A stretch of 64,000 nt of DNA from SAR86 cluster bacterium (GTDB lineage Bacteria > Pseudomonadota > Gammaproteobacteria > Magnimaribacterales > Magnimaribacteraceae). Below, in pieces: positions 48,908-56,379 of this stretch. The position numbers and the translations under genes are program-made. The notes beneath the pieces were generated by a model. That model was not told the origin of the DNA, did no database searches, and saw nothing but the letters and a program-made list of their open reading frames with translations. The stretch spans positions 22,025 to 86,024 of the forward strand of contig JAQWNM010000017.1 of the NCBI GenBank assembly GCA_029268615.1, read 5' to 3'. Numbering within the stretch: position 1 is the first letter of the stretch; each line of letters starts with the position of its first letter.

Positions 48908-49774
48908 ATGCAATTAAAAGAAAATCAGTGGCAAATAGGAAAAGTTAAGATAACTAGAATATTAGAAAGTGAGGGAGCGTTTGGATTATTTGTTGTTCCC
49001 GAAGCTACTCCTGAAAACCTTGAAGGTATGGACTGGTTAAAGCCGCATTTTGTGAATGAGAAATGGGTGCCTATGGTCAGCATACATGCACTTATTATTG
49101 ATACTCCATCTAAAACTATTGTGGTAGATACTTGCTTAGGTAATGATAAAAAAAGGTCAGTTCCTGGCTGGAGTGATCTGCATACCAGTTTTATAGATGA
49201 CATGAAGGGTGCAGGATATCCTCCCAATCAGGTAGATGCAGTTCTCTGTACACATCTTCATACTGATCATGTTGGTTGGAATACGACTCTCATTAATGGA
49301 AAATGGGTGCCAACTTTTAAAAATGCAGAGTATTTGTTTGCTAAGGATGAATGGAAATATACAGAACAACAATCTTCTAAAGATCCTCACTACAATGAAT
49401 TCTTTATTGACTCTATTGAGCCTATAAAGGAGGCGGGGCTAATAAGATTTGTAGAGACAAATGAGATTATCTGTGAGGAGATAACTTTAGAGCCTACCCT
49501 GGGTCATACTCCAGGTCATGTAAGTGTTCGCATTGAATCGGAAGGAGAAAAGGCAGCTATTACTGGAGACTTTCTTCACCACCCATCACAAATGGAGAAA
49601 TTAGATTGGGAGTCAATTGCTGATTGGGATGCTAATTTAGCTAAAGAAACTAGACGTAAAAAGCTAAAGGAGTATTCAGAAGAAGATATATTGGTTTTTG
49701 GTACTCACTTTGCAAGTCCTTCAGCAGGCAAAGTAATAAAAAAAGGGGACCATTTTGAATTTGATGTTAAATAA
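48908..49774 (+). CDS. Metallo-beta-lactamase fold hydrolase
   Basis: 288-aa MBL-fold enzyme with the dinuclear metal motif CTHLHTDHVGWN (H116, H118, D120, H121), a His in LGHTPGHVSV, the bridging Asp in ITGDFLHH and a last His in VFGTHFASP. All metal ligands are present. The overall plan resembles lactonase/MlhB-like members that open lactones or esters. An AGGAAG Shine-Dalgarno precedes the ATG. Last gene of the R3 operon; a hydrolytic step on a lactone or ester made by the oxygenase is possible but unproven. Confidence 0.85.
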   Translation: MQLKENQWQIGKVKITRILESEGAFGLFVVPEATPENLEGMDWLKPHFVNEKWVPMVSIHALIIDTPSKTIVVDTCLGNDKKRSVPGWSDLHTSFIDDMKGAGYPPNQVDAVLCTHLHTDHVGWNTTLINGKWVPTFKNAEYLFAKDEWKYTEQQSSKDPHYNEFFIDSIEPIKEAGLIRFVETNEIICEEITLEPTLGHTPGHVSVRIESEGEKAAITGDFLHHPSQMEKLDWESIADWDANLAKETRRKKLKEYSEEDILVFGTHFASPSAGKVIKKGDHFEFDVK

Positions 49775-49778
49775 AAAA

Positions 49779-49842
49779 AGGGCCACTTCTATGTGACCCT
49801 TTAGTAAGTCAACTATCTAATCATTGGGGTAATTAGATAGTT
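49779..49842. terminator. Two hairpins separating the convergent MBL and TonB-receptor genes
   Basis: Hairpin A: AGGGCCAC / GTGACCCT (49779-49800, one internal mismatch), followed on the minus strand by a run of seven T, so it ends the receptor transcript. Hairpin B: AACTATCTAAT / ATTAGATAGTT (49811-49842), a perfect 11-bp stem with a 10-base loop, able to act on either strand. Both sit in the 81-base gap between the two stop codons. Confidence 0.75.
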
Positions 49843-49855
49843 TTCAATTAAACTA

Positions 49856-52231
49856 CTAGAATTCTCTTCCAATAGTTAAGCCCATTTCTCTAGGCGGAGA
49901 TGCATAACGAATCCCCCAATTTGATGAGAAAGCAACATGGACTTCTGTATATTCTTCATCTGTTAGGTTTTTTCCCCATAGAGTTGCGTACCATCCATCA
50001 TTACCTTTGTATCTTACACTTGCATCAACAAGTTTAAATGAGGGATAGTCAAATAACCCTGGTGTATTTCCATATTGCAATTCAGGAACCTTTCTATAGG
50101 ACATTCTTCCAGTAACATATCCTGTGGATACAGGACGATCATAGGTTAAAGCTAGATACAAAGACTTATCAGCAACACCTTGCCATTTAGCAGATTTGTC
50201 ATCTGTGCCATCACCATCGAAGTCAATTAAAGATTTATATGCAGTATCTAATTTACCAGCATTTATATCTAAAGCTAAGTAGTCCCCATCTGTAAATGCA
50301 CTTTCTGCAAGAACAGCTGTTAATTCAACTTCAAAACCTTTTGCTTCAGATTTTGGAAGGTTTCTTAAAGCTTGATAAGAGTCTCCTGCTCCAGCAGTTC
50401 CTTGAGCATTATCACCTGTTATTCCTGAGTGATAAGTTCTTACTAGATCTTGTATATCCATAACAAAGTAAGTTGCATTTACTCTGAATCTTTCAGAGTC
50501 ATACTTAATTCCTATTTCAGTATTCTCTACCTCCTCTGGATCAAAAGTCCCTGGATTTTGAGAATAGAGTAGATCATTATTTGATGCTCTAAAATTAAAT
50601 CCCCCTGATTTAAAACCTGTAGAAATGGTACCGTAATAAAGCAAATTATCAGTAGCTCGATGTTCTAGAGTCAGTTTATAGGATATATCATCTACGGTTA
50701 GAACATTCTCTACATCAAAAACTCTGTTATTAGGTAGTCCTGCAGTAGGAGTTTTTTCAGTTGAGTAGCAAGTGTAACCGCCATTATATGAGCCTTCCCA
50801 TTCGGAGCTCCCAAAAGGATAGTCCAGCCAGCATGATCCTATATTAACCATAGCTAATTTGCCGTCTTTTTCCTCATCACTCCATCTTAATCCAGCTATA
50901 ACATCAGTCTTATCTGATATATGGAAAGTACCCTCACCAAAAACACCTAAAGTTTCATGCTCTAAGATTCCTACTTGGGCTCCACCAACATTTTCAAATC
51001 CTGGCCTTCTTGGATTTCCATTTGGATATCCATATTTTTGAGGTGAACCACCGCCTCGGCTGTAACGTTGTTCAATGTTTAAGACTTCTTGATTAAATAT
51101 GTTAATACCCATGATGTAATCAAATTTTTCCCCTTCATTAGAAGCAAATCTTAATTCCACAGAAGATTGCTCATGTTCTGTTACGGTATGGTTTTGAACA
51201 TCAAGAGCAAGATTTGTCGCTCCATCAAAGTCTGTACCAGAAAGTTTATCTAGTTCTCCTGTTGCTGCTATAAGAGTTACAACTCCACTATCAAGTGTCC
51301 AATTTGCTTCCATAGTGAAACGATCTCTTTCATCTTCTCCTATACTTGCGAATGGTTCATTGTCTCTAAAGGTGTCATGCCAACCATATCCTGTGCTTAA
51401 AACATGTACGGAGTTTTTATAGTTTTCTGGAGAAGCTAGACCTAAAGCTGAAGTAGAACCCCCATCACCATCTCTTTCATAATGGTCAAGAATGAAAGTA
51501 ATATCAAAATTATCTGCAGTATAAGTAACAGAAGGTCTGACTATAGTTTCTTCTTTATAACCTATAGTTCCTCCATTATTCAAATCATTGATGTATCCAT
51601 CATAATCATTTGCATATATAGCTAAACGACCAGCTAAGTTTTCTCCTAATGCTCCATTTAAAGTCAAAGCCATATGTCTTCTTCCATATTTCCCAAAACC
51701 GACTTCTATTTTTCTGGAAGTTTCCATACTCGGCCTTTTACTGCGCATAACAATAGCACCCGCTGTAAAATTTCTTCCAAGAACGGTTCCTTGAGGGCCT
51801 CTTAATATTTCAACTGATTCTGTATCAAATAGGTTGAGGATACCCCCGCCACGTTGACCAATATAAACCCCATCTACTATAGTTCCTACAGCAGGATCTA
51901 AACTAGGGATAGATCCTGTTGTGTATAAGCCTCTTATTCCTAATCTTTCAAATCCTGGAAATGTGTTGACTTCTCTAAATTGAGCATTAGGTATCATTGC
52001 ACCTAGGTCTCTTGTTTCTAGTGCAAACATAGCTTCTATTCTATCTTCCGATATTACAGTAATAGCAATTCCGGTATCTTGAACATCCGTACCTTGCACT
52101 TTCTTTTGTGAAGTAACTACTAGTTCTTCTATAGCACTCCTGCTTTCATTCTCAGCCAATAAATAAGCTGAAGAAAAAAAAGATAAAAAAGTAAAGGTCA
52201 ATAACTTATTTGTAAGGTTAAATAAATTCAT
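49856..52231 (-). CDS. TonB-dependent outer-membrane receptor (1)
   Basis: 791-aa receptor with a signal peptide (LLTFTFLSFFSSAYLLA), a TonB box-like EELVVTSQ at residues 35-42, a plug domain (GIAITVISEDRIEAM, EILRGPQGTVLGRNFTAGAI read in parts) and a beta-barrel ending in a terminal Phe (TIGREF). Such proteins import siderophores, vitamins or larger organic substrates using the proton motive force. Placement inside the oxygenase cluster, divergent from an SDR-crotonase-oxygenase operon with shared operators, argues for uptake of the pathway substrate. A GGGG ribosome site precedes the ATG. Confidence 0.92.
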   Translation of the reverse strand: MNLFNLTNKLLTFTFLSFFSSAYLLAENESRSAIEELVVTSQKKVQGTDVQDTGIAITVISEDRIEAMFALETRDLGAMIPNAQFREVNTFPGFERLGIRGLYTTGSIPSLDPAVGTIVDGVYIGQRGGGILNLFDTESVEILRGPQGTVLGRNFTAGAIVMRSKRPSMETSRKIEVGFGKYGRRHMALTLNGALGENLAGRLAIYANDYDGYINDLNNGGTIGYKEETIVRPSVTYTADNFDITFILDHYERDGDGGSTSALGLASPENYKNSVHVLSTGYGWHDTFRDNEPFASIGEDERDRFTMEANWTLDSGVVTLIAATGELDKLSGTDFDGATNLALDVQNHTVTEHEQSSVELRFASNEGEKFDYIMGINIFNQEVLNIEQRYSRGGGSPQKYGYPNGNPRRPGFENVGGAQVGILEHETLGVFGEGTFHISDKTDVIAGLRWSDEEKDGKLAMVNIGSCWLDYPFGSSEWEGSYNGGYTCYSTEKTPTAGLPNNRVFDVENVLTVDDISYKLTLEHRATDNLLYYGTISTGFKSGGFNFRASNNDLLYSQNPGTFDPEEVENTEIGIKYDSERFRVNATYFVMDIQDLVRTYHSGITGDNAQGTAGAGDSYQALRNLPKSEAKGFEVELTAVLAESAFTDGDYLALDINAGKLDTAYKSLIDFDGDGTDDKSAKWQGVADKSLYLALTYDRPVSTGYVTGRMSYRKVPELQYGNTPGLFDYPSFKLVDASVRYKGNDGWYATLWGKNLTDEEYTEVHVAFSSNWGIRYASPPREMGLTIGREF

Positions 52232-52269
52232 AATTTCCCCATTTGAATTAAAATATAATTTGGAATTAT

Positions 52270-52283
52270 TATAACTAATTATA
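52270..52283. promoter_or_regulatory. Variant operator 3a (TATAAC-TA-ATTATA), upstream of TonB receptor 1
   Basis: Matches the cluster palindrome with a single arm mismatch (A for G). It lies 39 bases upstream of the receptor ATG on the minus strand, where the flank reads TATAAT. It is the nearest operator-like site to the receptor gene. Confidence 0.5.
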
Positions 52284-52352
52284 AAAAAAAATCAAAACAA
52301 ATAGTTTCGTAATAGGAATATCCTTATAACAATGCGTATAAGAGGGTTTTAT

Positions 52353-52372
52353 AAAAATAACATGTTATTTTT
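52353..52372. promoter_or_regulatory. Perfect 20-bp palindrome related to the operators (AAAAATAACATGTTATTTTT)
   Basis: This 20-mer equals its own reverse complement. Its core ATAAC-AT-GTTAT is the cluster operator core with A/T outer bases changed (AATAAC for TATAAC). It lies midway between the receptor and SDR genes, suggesting a second, lower-affinity or differently phased site in the same control region. Confidence 0.5.
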
Positions 52373-52399
52373 ATTAAGTATAACTGTAAATAAAATTAT

Positions 52400-52413
52400 T
52401 ATAACAAGTTATA
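52400..52413. promoter_or_regulatory. Palindromic operator 3b (TATAAC-AA-GTTATA), upstream of the SDR-crotonase-R4 operon
   Basis: Identical in all 14 bases to operator 1. It lies 64 bases before the SDR 2 ATG in the 245-base gap 52232-52476, the longest gap in the window. The minus strand flank again reads TATAAT. A plus-strand TATAAT (52446-52451) lies downstream of it. The rest of the gap is AT-rich with no gene seen. Confidence 0.7.
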
Positions 52414-52476
52414 TTTATTAACATTTTTTATTTAAAATAAGGTATTATAATTTTTTATATTAATGAGATTTTAAAT

Positions 52477-53265
52477 ATGGATCTTGGAATAAAGGGCAAG
52501 AAGGCGATAGTAAATGGTGGAAGTTCTGGCATGGGAAAAGGGAGTGTTATAGCTTTAGCTAAGGAGGGTGTTGAATTATATGTTTCAGCTAGGGGTGAAG
52601 AAAGATTAGTAAGAGCATGTAAAGAAATAGAGGAACTAACAGGCTCGAATATTACTCCAATAGTTGCTGATCATAGTTCTGATGAAGGAAGAAAATTAAT
52701 TTTAGATATATGCCCTGAGCCCGATATTCTTGTTGGCACATGTGCCCCCCCAGTTTTTACTGGTGATTATACAAAAGTTTCAAATGAAGCCTGGCTTGAA
52801 ACACTTTCAGTAGCTTTATTGAGTCCTGTTCAGTTTATGAAAGAATTGGTACCTGGTATGTGCAACAGGGGTTGGGGAAGGATAGTGAATATAGGAACTG
52901 GAGCGGCTAAATATCCGGCAGAAGTAAGAATACTATCAGGCCCTCCTAGAGCGGCCCTAGTTAACTATGCTGTAGCAGTTGCAAAGAAAGTAGCAAAGCA
53001 TAATGTATGCATTAATAATCTGTTACCTGGTATGCATATTACAGACCCCATCATAGAAAGGTATACCAAAGCTGCTGAAGAAAATGGTACTTCTATGGAA
53101 GAAGAGATTCAAAAGTTTGTAAAACAATGGCGAATTCCAGCAGGTAGATTTGGCGACCCTAATGATGTAGGCTCCATAGTTGCAATGTTTTGCAGTGAAT
53201 TTGCTAATTACACAACGGGACAGAGTCTTGTTGTAGATGGCGGAGTAACGAATTCAACCTTTTAA
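52477..53265 (+). CDS. SDR-like protein with degenerate active site (SDR 2)
   Basis: 262-aa protein with a recognisable Rossmann start (VNGGSSGMGKGSV) and the SDR ending YTTGQSLVVDGGVTN, so the fold is clear. The catalytic tetrad is not: where YxxxK is expected the sequence is SGPPRAALVNY, putting Ser at the Tyr position (S154) and Arg at the Lys position (R158). The NAG motif is replaced by GTCAPP and the catalytic Ser region reads NIGTGAAKY. A BKR-like SDR subgroup with imperfect tetrads is known. It may be a reductase with altered chemistry or a binding protein. First gene of an SDR-crotonase-R4 operon. Confidence 0.82.
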   Translation: MDLGIKGKKAIVNGGSSGMGKGSVIALAKEGVELYVSARGEERLVRACKEIEELTGSNITPIVADHSSDEGRKLILDICPEPDILVGTCAPPVFTGDYTKVSNEAWLETLSVALLSPVQFMKELVPGMCNRGWGRIVNIGTGAAKYPAEVRILSGPPRAALVNYAVAVAKKVAKHNVCINNLLPGMHITDPIIERYTKAAEENGTSMEEEIQKFVKQWRIPAGRFGDPNDVGSIVAMFCSEFANYTTGQSLVVDGGVTNSTF

Positions 53266-53281
53266 AAAATAAGAGAAATTC

Positions 53282-54070
53282 ATGACTGAACATATACTAT
53301 TCGAAGTAAAGGATAAAGTTGCAACAATAACTCTCAATAAGCCTGAGAGGAAGAATGCTTTTGATAGCGACATGGTAGAAAACTGGGTTAATGCTCTGGA
53401 GGAATGTAAAGAAAGAAAAGATGTTTCAGTTGTTATATTGACAGGCGCTGGAAAATCTTTTTGCGCTGGAGGAGATGTAAATAATTTAGGAGCTAATACT
53501 AAGCCTTCACCCATGGACACAAAAGACCATTTTCATGATGGTCTTCACAATATTGCTAGATTGACAACCTCCATAGATAAACCTTTTATAGCAGCTGTTA
53601 ATGGTCAGGCAACTGGTGCAGGAGTTGATATGTCATTGCATTGTGATATTAGGTTCGCTTCAGAAAGTGCTATTTTTTGTTCTACTTACACGCGATTTGG
53701 TCTAGCTCCAGGGAACGGAGGAACATATTTTTTACCAAGAATAGTTGGAACATCGAAGGCGTTAGAATTATTTTGGTCTACAGATATAATAGACGCAGAA
53801 GAGGCTTTAAGAATAGGCTTAGTAAATAAAGTTTATCCAGATGATGAATTAATGGAAAAGACTATTGAATGGGCTATCAATGTGTCTAAGAAAGCACCTA
53901 TACCCGTGCGAATGATAAAGAGAATGGTATATCAACAGCAGAATATGGACTTAATTTCAAGTCTTGATCAAATCTCATCTCATATGGTTCCCGTAAGAGC
54001 AAGCGAAGACCATAAAGAAGGGGTGAAAGCTTTTTTTGAAAAAAGGGATCCTGAATTTAAGGGCAAGTGA
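53282..54070 (+). CDS. Crotonase/enoyl-CoA hydratase superfamily protein
   Basis: 262-aa crotonase-fold protein. The oxyanion-hole segment SFCAGGDVNNLG and NGQATGAGVDMSLHCDIRFA are clear. The two catalytic glutamates of enoyl-CoA hydratase (E144 and E164 in rat numbering) align with D116 and Y136, so ordinary hydratase activity is doubtful. Other crotonase members act as isomerases, dehalogenases, decarboxylases or C-C hydrolases with different residues. It is 16 bases after SDR 2 and 7 bases before oxygenase R4, within one operon. A CoA-ester substrate is likely. Confidence 0.85.
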   Translation: MTEHILFEVKDKVATITLNKPERKNAFDSDMVENWVNALEECKERKDVSVVILTGAGKSFCAGGDVNNLGANTKPSPMDTKDHFHDGLHNIARLTTSIDKPFIAAVNGQATGAGVDMSLHCDIRFASESAIFCSTYTRFGLAPGNGGTYFLPRIVGTSKALELFWSTDIIDAEEALRIGLVNKVYPDDELMEKTIEWAINVSKKAPIPVRMIKRMVYQQQNMDLISSLDQISSHMVPVRASEDHKEGVKAFFEKRDPEFKGK

Positions 54071-54077
54071 AATATAG

Positions 54078-55442
54078 ATGAGTACTAAAAAAGACGAGCG
54101 GCATATTTCTTCTTCTCCTACATGGGACAATCCTAAGATAGAGGGACATAAATTAGAAGGTAATATTTATACATCAAAGGAAGTCCTACAAAAAGAATTA
54201 GACTACCTCTGGCCAAATGTTTGGCTACTTATGGGGCGAGCTGATGAAATTCCAGATACAGGAGACTATCAAACAGAAGAATTAGGCAAAGAAAGCTTTA
54301 TTATGGTTAGGCAAAATGATCTTTCTATTAAGACTTTCTTTAATGTTTGTCAGCATAGAGGGGCAAGACTAGCTCATAATCCTATAGGCTTTAATGAAGC
54401 TTTTAAATGCCCTTATCATGGTTGGACTTGGGAGCTAGATGGAACTTTAAGTCACGCCCAGGATTCTGAAGACTTTCCTGAAGGAAACCCTTGTGGAAAA
54501 CTGACCTTACAAGAAGCTAAGACAGAAATTTTTGCAGGCTTCATATGGATAAATATGAATCCTGAATGCAAGCCACTCAAAGAAGAGCTGGGACCAGTAT
54601 GGGATGACTGGAAGGCCTATGAGATCCATAATTGGAAAAGGTACCAGGCTCAGACAGTTAACCTTCCCTGTAATTGGAAATTAGTTTTAGATAACTTTAA
54701 TGAATCTTATCATGTGCCTACAGTGCATGCTCCATTAGGCACTGAGGCTGAAAAAAAGAGAATGGCATCCGGTGTCGATACTGACTACAAGAATACTCAG
54801 TTTGATCTTTCTAATCAAGGCCATAATAGGATGATCATGAAAGGTGGATATGCTAAAGGAATAGCAGAACTGCCTGGAGGAGAAATAGGAGAACCTTTAG
54901 CTTCGGTTATGAAAGAATGGAGTTTGAATCCCAAAGATTTTAAAGGAAAGGGTTTAGAAACTAGAGAAGCTCTTCAGAAAGCTAAAAGGAAGATAGGGAA
55001 AGTAAAGGGTTACAGTCATTATGATAATTTAAGAGATGAACAGTTAACTGACGCTTTTCACTATACTCTTTTCCCTAATTTTGCTGTCTCTTTATGGGCC
55101 GATGGTTTTCATTTTTTAAGAGCTAGACCTCATGCCACTGATCCTGAGAGATGTGTGTTTGATAATTGGTGGTATAGCAGTCAACCTGAACATGAAACAG
55201 CTCCAGTGAGGACAACAGTTGGAATTGTAGAAAGAGAGGAAGAAGTAGAACATGATGTTTTTGAATTAGGAGAAAAAAGTTGCGGTGTCACTATTGATGG
55301 TGATATTGCAATGTTTCAAATACAACAAATGGGCGTTAAGTCTTCAGCTTATAAGGGAGCCTATTTATCCGGACAAGAATCAAGGGTATCAAGGTTTCAT
55401 GAAATGATAGATAACTTCATAGAAAAATATTCAAAAGACTAA
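54078..55442 (+). CDS. Rieske non-heme iron oxygenase, alpha subunit (R4)
   Basis: 454-aa oxygenase with Rieske ligands C91, H93, C111, H114 (CQHRG...CPYHGW), iron ligands H212 and H217 in NESYHVPTVH, Glu 209 at the bridging position and a C-terminal Asp in IDGDIAMF. Motif positions are identical to those of R2, so the two are probably duplicates of one ancestor. Last gene of the SDR 2-crotonase-R4 operon. Its stop codon overlaps that of the convergent Rieske ferredoxin by 4 bases. Confidence 0.88.
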   Translation: MSTKKDERHISSSPTWDNPKIEGHKLEGNIYTSKEVLQKELDYLWPNVWLLMGRADEIPDTGDYQTEELGKESFIMVRQNDLSIKTFFNVCQHRGARLAHNPIGFNEAFKCPYHGWTWELDGTLSHAQDSEDFPEGNPCGKLTLQEAKTEIFAGFIWINMNPECKPLKEELGPVWDDWKAYEIHNWKRYQAQTVNLPCNWKLVLDNFNESYHVPTVHAPLGTEAEKKRMASGVDTDYKNTQFDLSNQGHNRMIMKGGYAKGIAELPGGEIGEPLASVMKEWSLNPKDFKGKGLETREALQKAKRKIGKVKGYSHYDNLRDEQLTDAFHYTLFPNFAVSLWADGFHFLRARPHATDPERCVFDNWWYSSQPEHETAPVRTTVGIVEREEEVEHDVFELGEKSCGVTIDGDIAMFQIQQMGVKSSAYKGAYLSGQESRVSRFHEMIDNFIEKYSKD

Positions 55443-55759
55443 CTTTTTTCTATTCTTATCCCGACCTTCCCATCCTTAATTTTTACTGGATACGTATTCA
55501 GAGGTTTTTTTGTTAGATTTCCCTGAGGACAACCATTTTTAAGATTGAATCTTACTCCATGAAGGGGACAAAATAGGTAGTGACCTTTTTGCCTTCCACC
55601 TTCTAGTTTTGCAAAAGCGTGAGTACATTTATTTTGCACTGCATAGACTTCATCTCCCACCCTGCAAAGCAAAATGCTTAAATCATTAAAAGGAACTGCA
55701 ATATTCCCTTTTTCAGGAATTTCGTCTAAATTGATTAAGTTTATGTAGTCTTCAGGCAT
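55439..55759 (-). CDS. Rieske-type [2Fe-2S] ferredoxin
   Basis: 106-aa soluble protein with one Rieske cluster site: C45-x-H47 (NKCTHAFAKL), then C64-x2-H67 (FCPLHGVRF). The size and the hydrophilic sequence match the small ferredoxins that carry electrons from an NAD(P)H reductase to ring-hydroxylating oxygenases. It is the only electron carrier of this kind in the window, so it may serve several of the five oxygenases. No ferredoxin reductase gene is present here. Its promoter is shared with the SnoaL operon through operator 4. Confidence 0.9.
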   Translation of the reverse strand: MPEDYINLINLDEIPEKGNIAVPFNDLSILLCRVGDEVYAVQNKCTHAFAKLEGGRQKGHYLFCPLHGVRFNLKNGCPQGNLTKKPLNTYPVKIKDGKVGIRIEKS

Positions 55760-55775
55760 GGCAAAGATCAGGAAT

Positions 55776-55789
55776 TATAACGAGTTATA
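55776..55789. promoter_or_regulatory. Palindromic operator 4 (TATAAC-GA-GTTATA), ferredoxin / SnoaL operon
   Basis: Fourth perfect-arm copy, in the 90-base divergent gap 55760-55849, only 17 bases before the ferredoxin ATG. The minus strand reads GTTATAAT, overlapping a -10-like hexamer. With operators 1-3 it completes the set of divergent control regions between 42 and 58 kb. Confidence 0.7.
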
Positions 55790-55849
55790 TTATTTTGACA
55801 ATGGCAGCCTCTCCCAATAAAGTAATTAAAATTAAATATAAACTGAATT

Positions 55850-56368
55850 ATGAATAAAGAGATAGAAAAAGTTCCTTCACTTAAAGAATTATCTGATAGA
55901 GGGGCAATTGAATATTTATTAAAAAGGCATAGCAGGGGAATAGATAGACTTGATTTGGATTGTTTACTTTCTTCATATTGGGAAGATGCTCAAGTAGATT
56001 ATGGTGGCTTTAAAGGTCTTGCTCATGATTTTGCAAGAAAGGTAATACCATCCCTCGGGCAAAAATATAAATTAACCCAACACAAGATTTCAAATATTTT
56101 AGTAACTTTTAATGATGAAGAAGCTTTTGCTGAAACATATGTAACAGCCTATCATCTATATAAAGAGGAAGAAAAAGAAATGACTTATACAGGCCGCTAC
56201 ATTGATAGGTTAAAATTCAAAGATAGGCTTTGGAAGATATCACATAGAACTGCTGTAATGGATTGGAACAACATTAAAAAAGTTGATCAAGATTTGACTG
56301 GCAGTTTTGAATTATTAGCTAAAGGATCTCATTTCCCCGAAGACCCTTTATATAAAAAACTAAAATAA
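55850..56368 (+). CDS. SnoaL/NTF2-like protein (1)
   Basis: 172-aa protein with the cone-shaped alpha+beta NTF2 fold pattern: helix IEYLLKRHSRGIDRLDLDCL, then YWEDAQVDYGGFKG, then strands KYKLTQHKISNILV, EAFAETYVTAYHLY and TGRYIDRLKF...WKISHRTAVMDW. Asp in GIDRLD and His in TQHKIS lie where LinA and scytalone dehydratase carry their Asp-His pair. Relatives include dehydratases, isomerases and the beta subunits of ring-hydroxylating oxygenases. It and the next gene look like tandem duplicates. First gene of a four-gene operon with two SDRs. Confidence 0.78.
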   Translation: MNKEIEKVPSLKELSDRGAIEYLLKRHSRGIDRLDLDCLLSSYWEDAQVDYGGFKGLAHDFARKVIPSLGQKYKLTQHKISNILVTFNDEEAFAETYVTAYHLYKEEEKEMTYTGRYIDRLKFKDRLWKISHRTAVMDWNNIKKVDQDLTGSFELLAKGSHFPEDPLYKKLK

Positions 56369-56379
56369 AAGGAGAATAT

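Noticed and set aside
52325..52341. TATAAC followed by CGTATAA, a possible further operator in the receptor 1 / SDR 2 gap
   Set aside because: Only the left half-site matches and the spacing to the right half is wrong. It is probably chance in AT-rich DNA.
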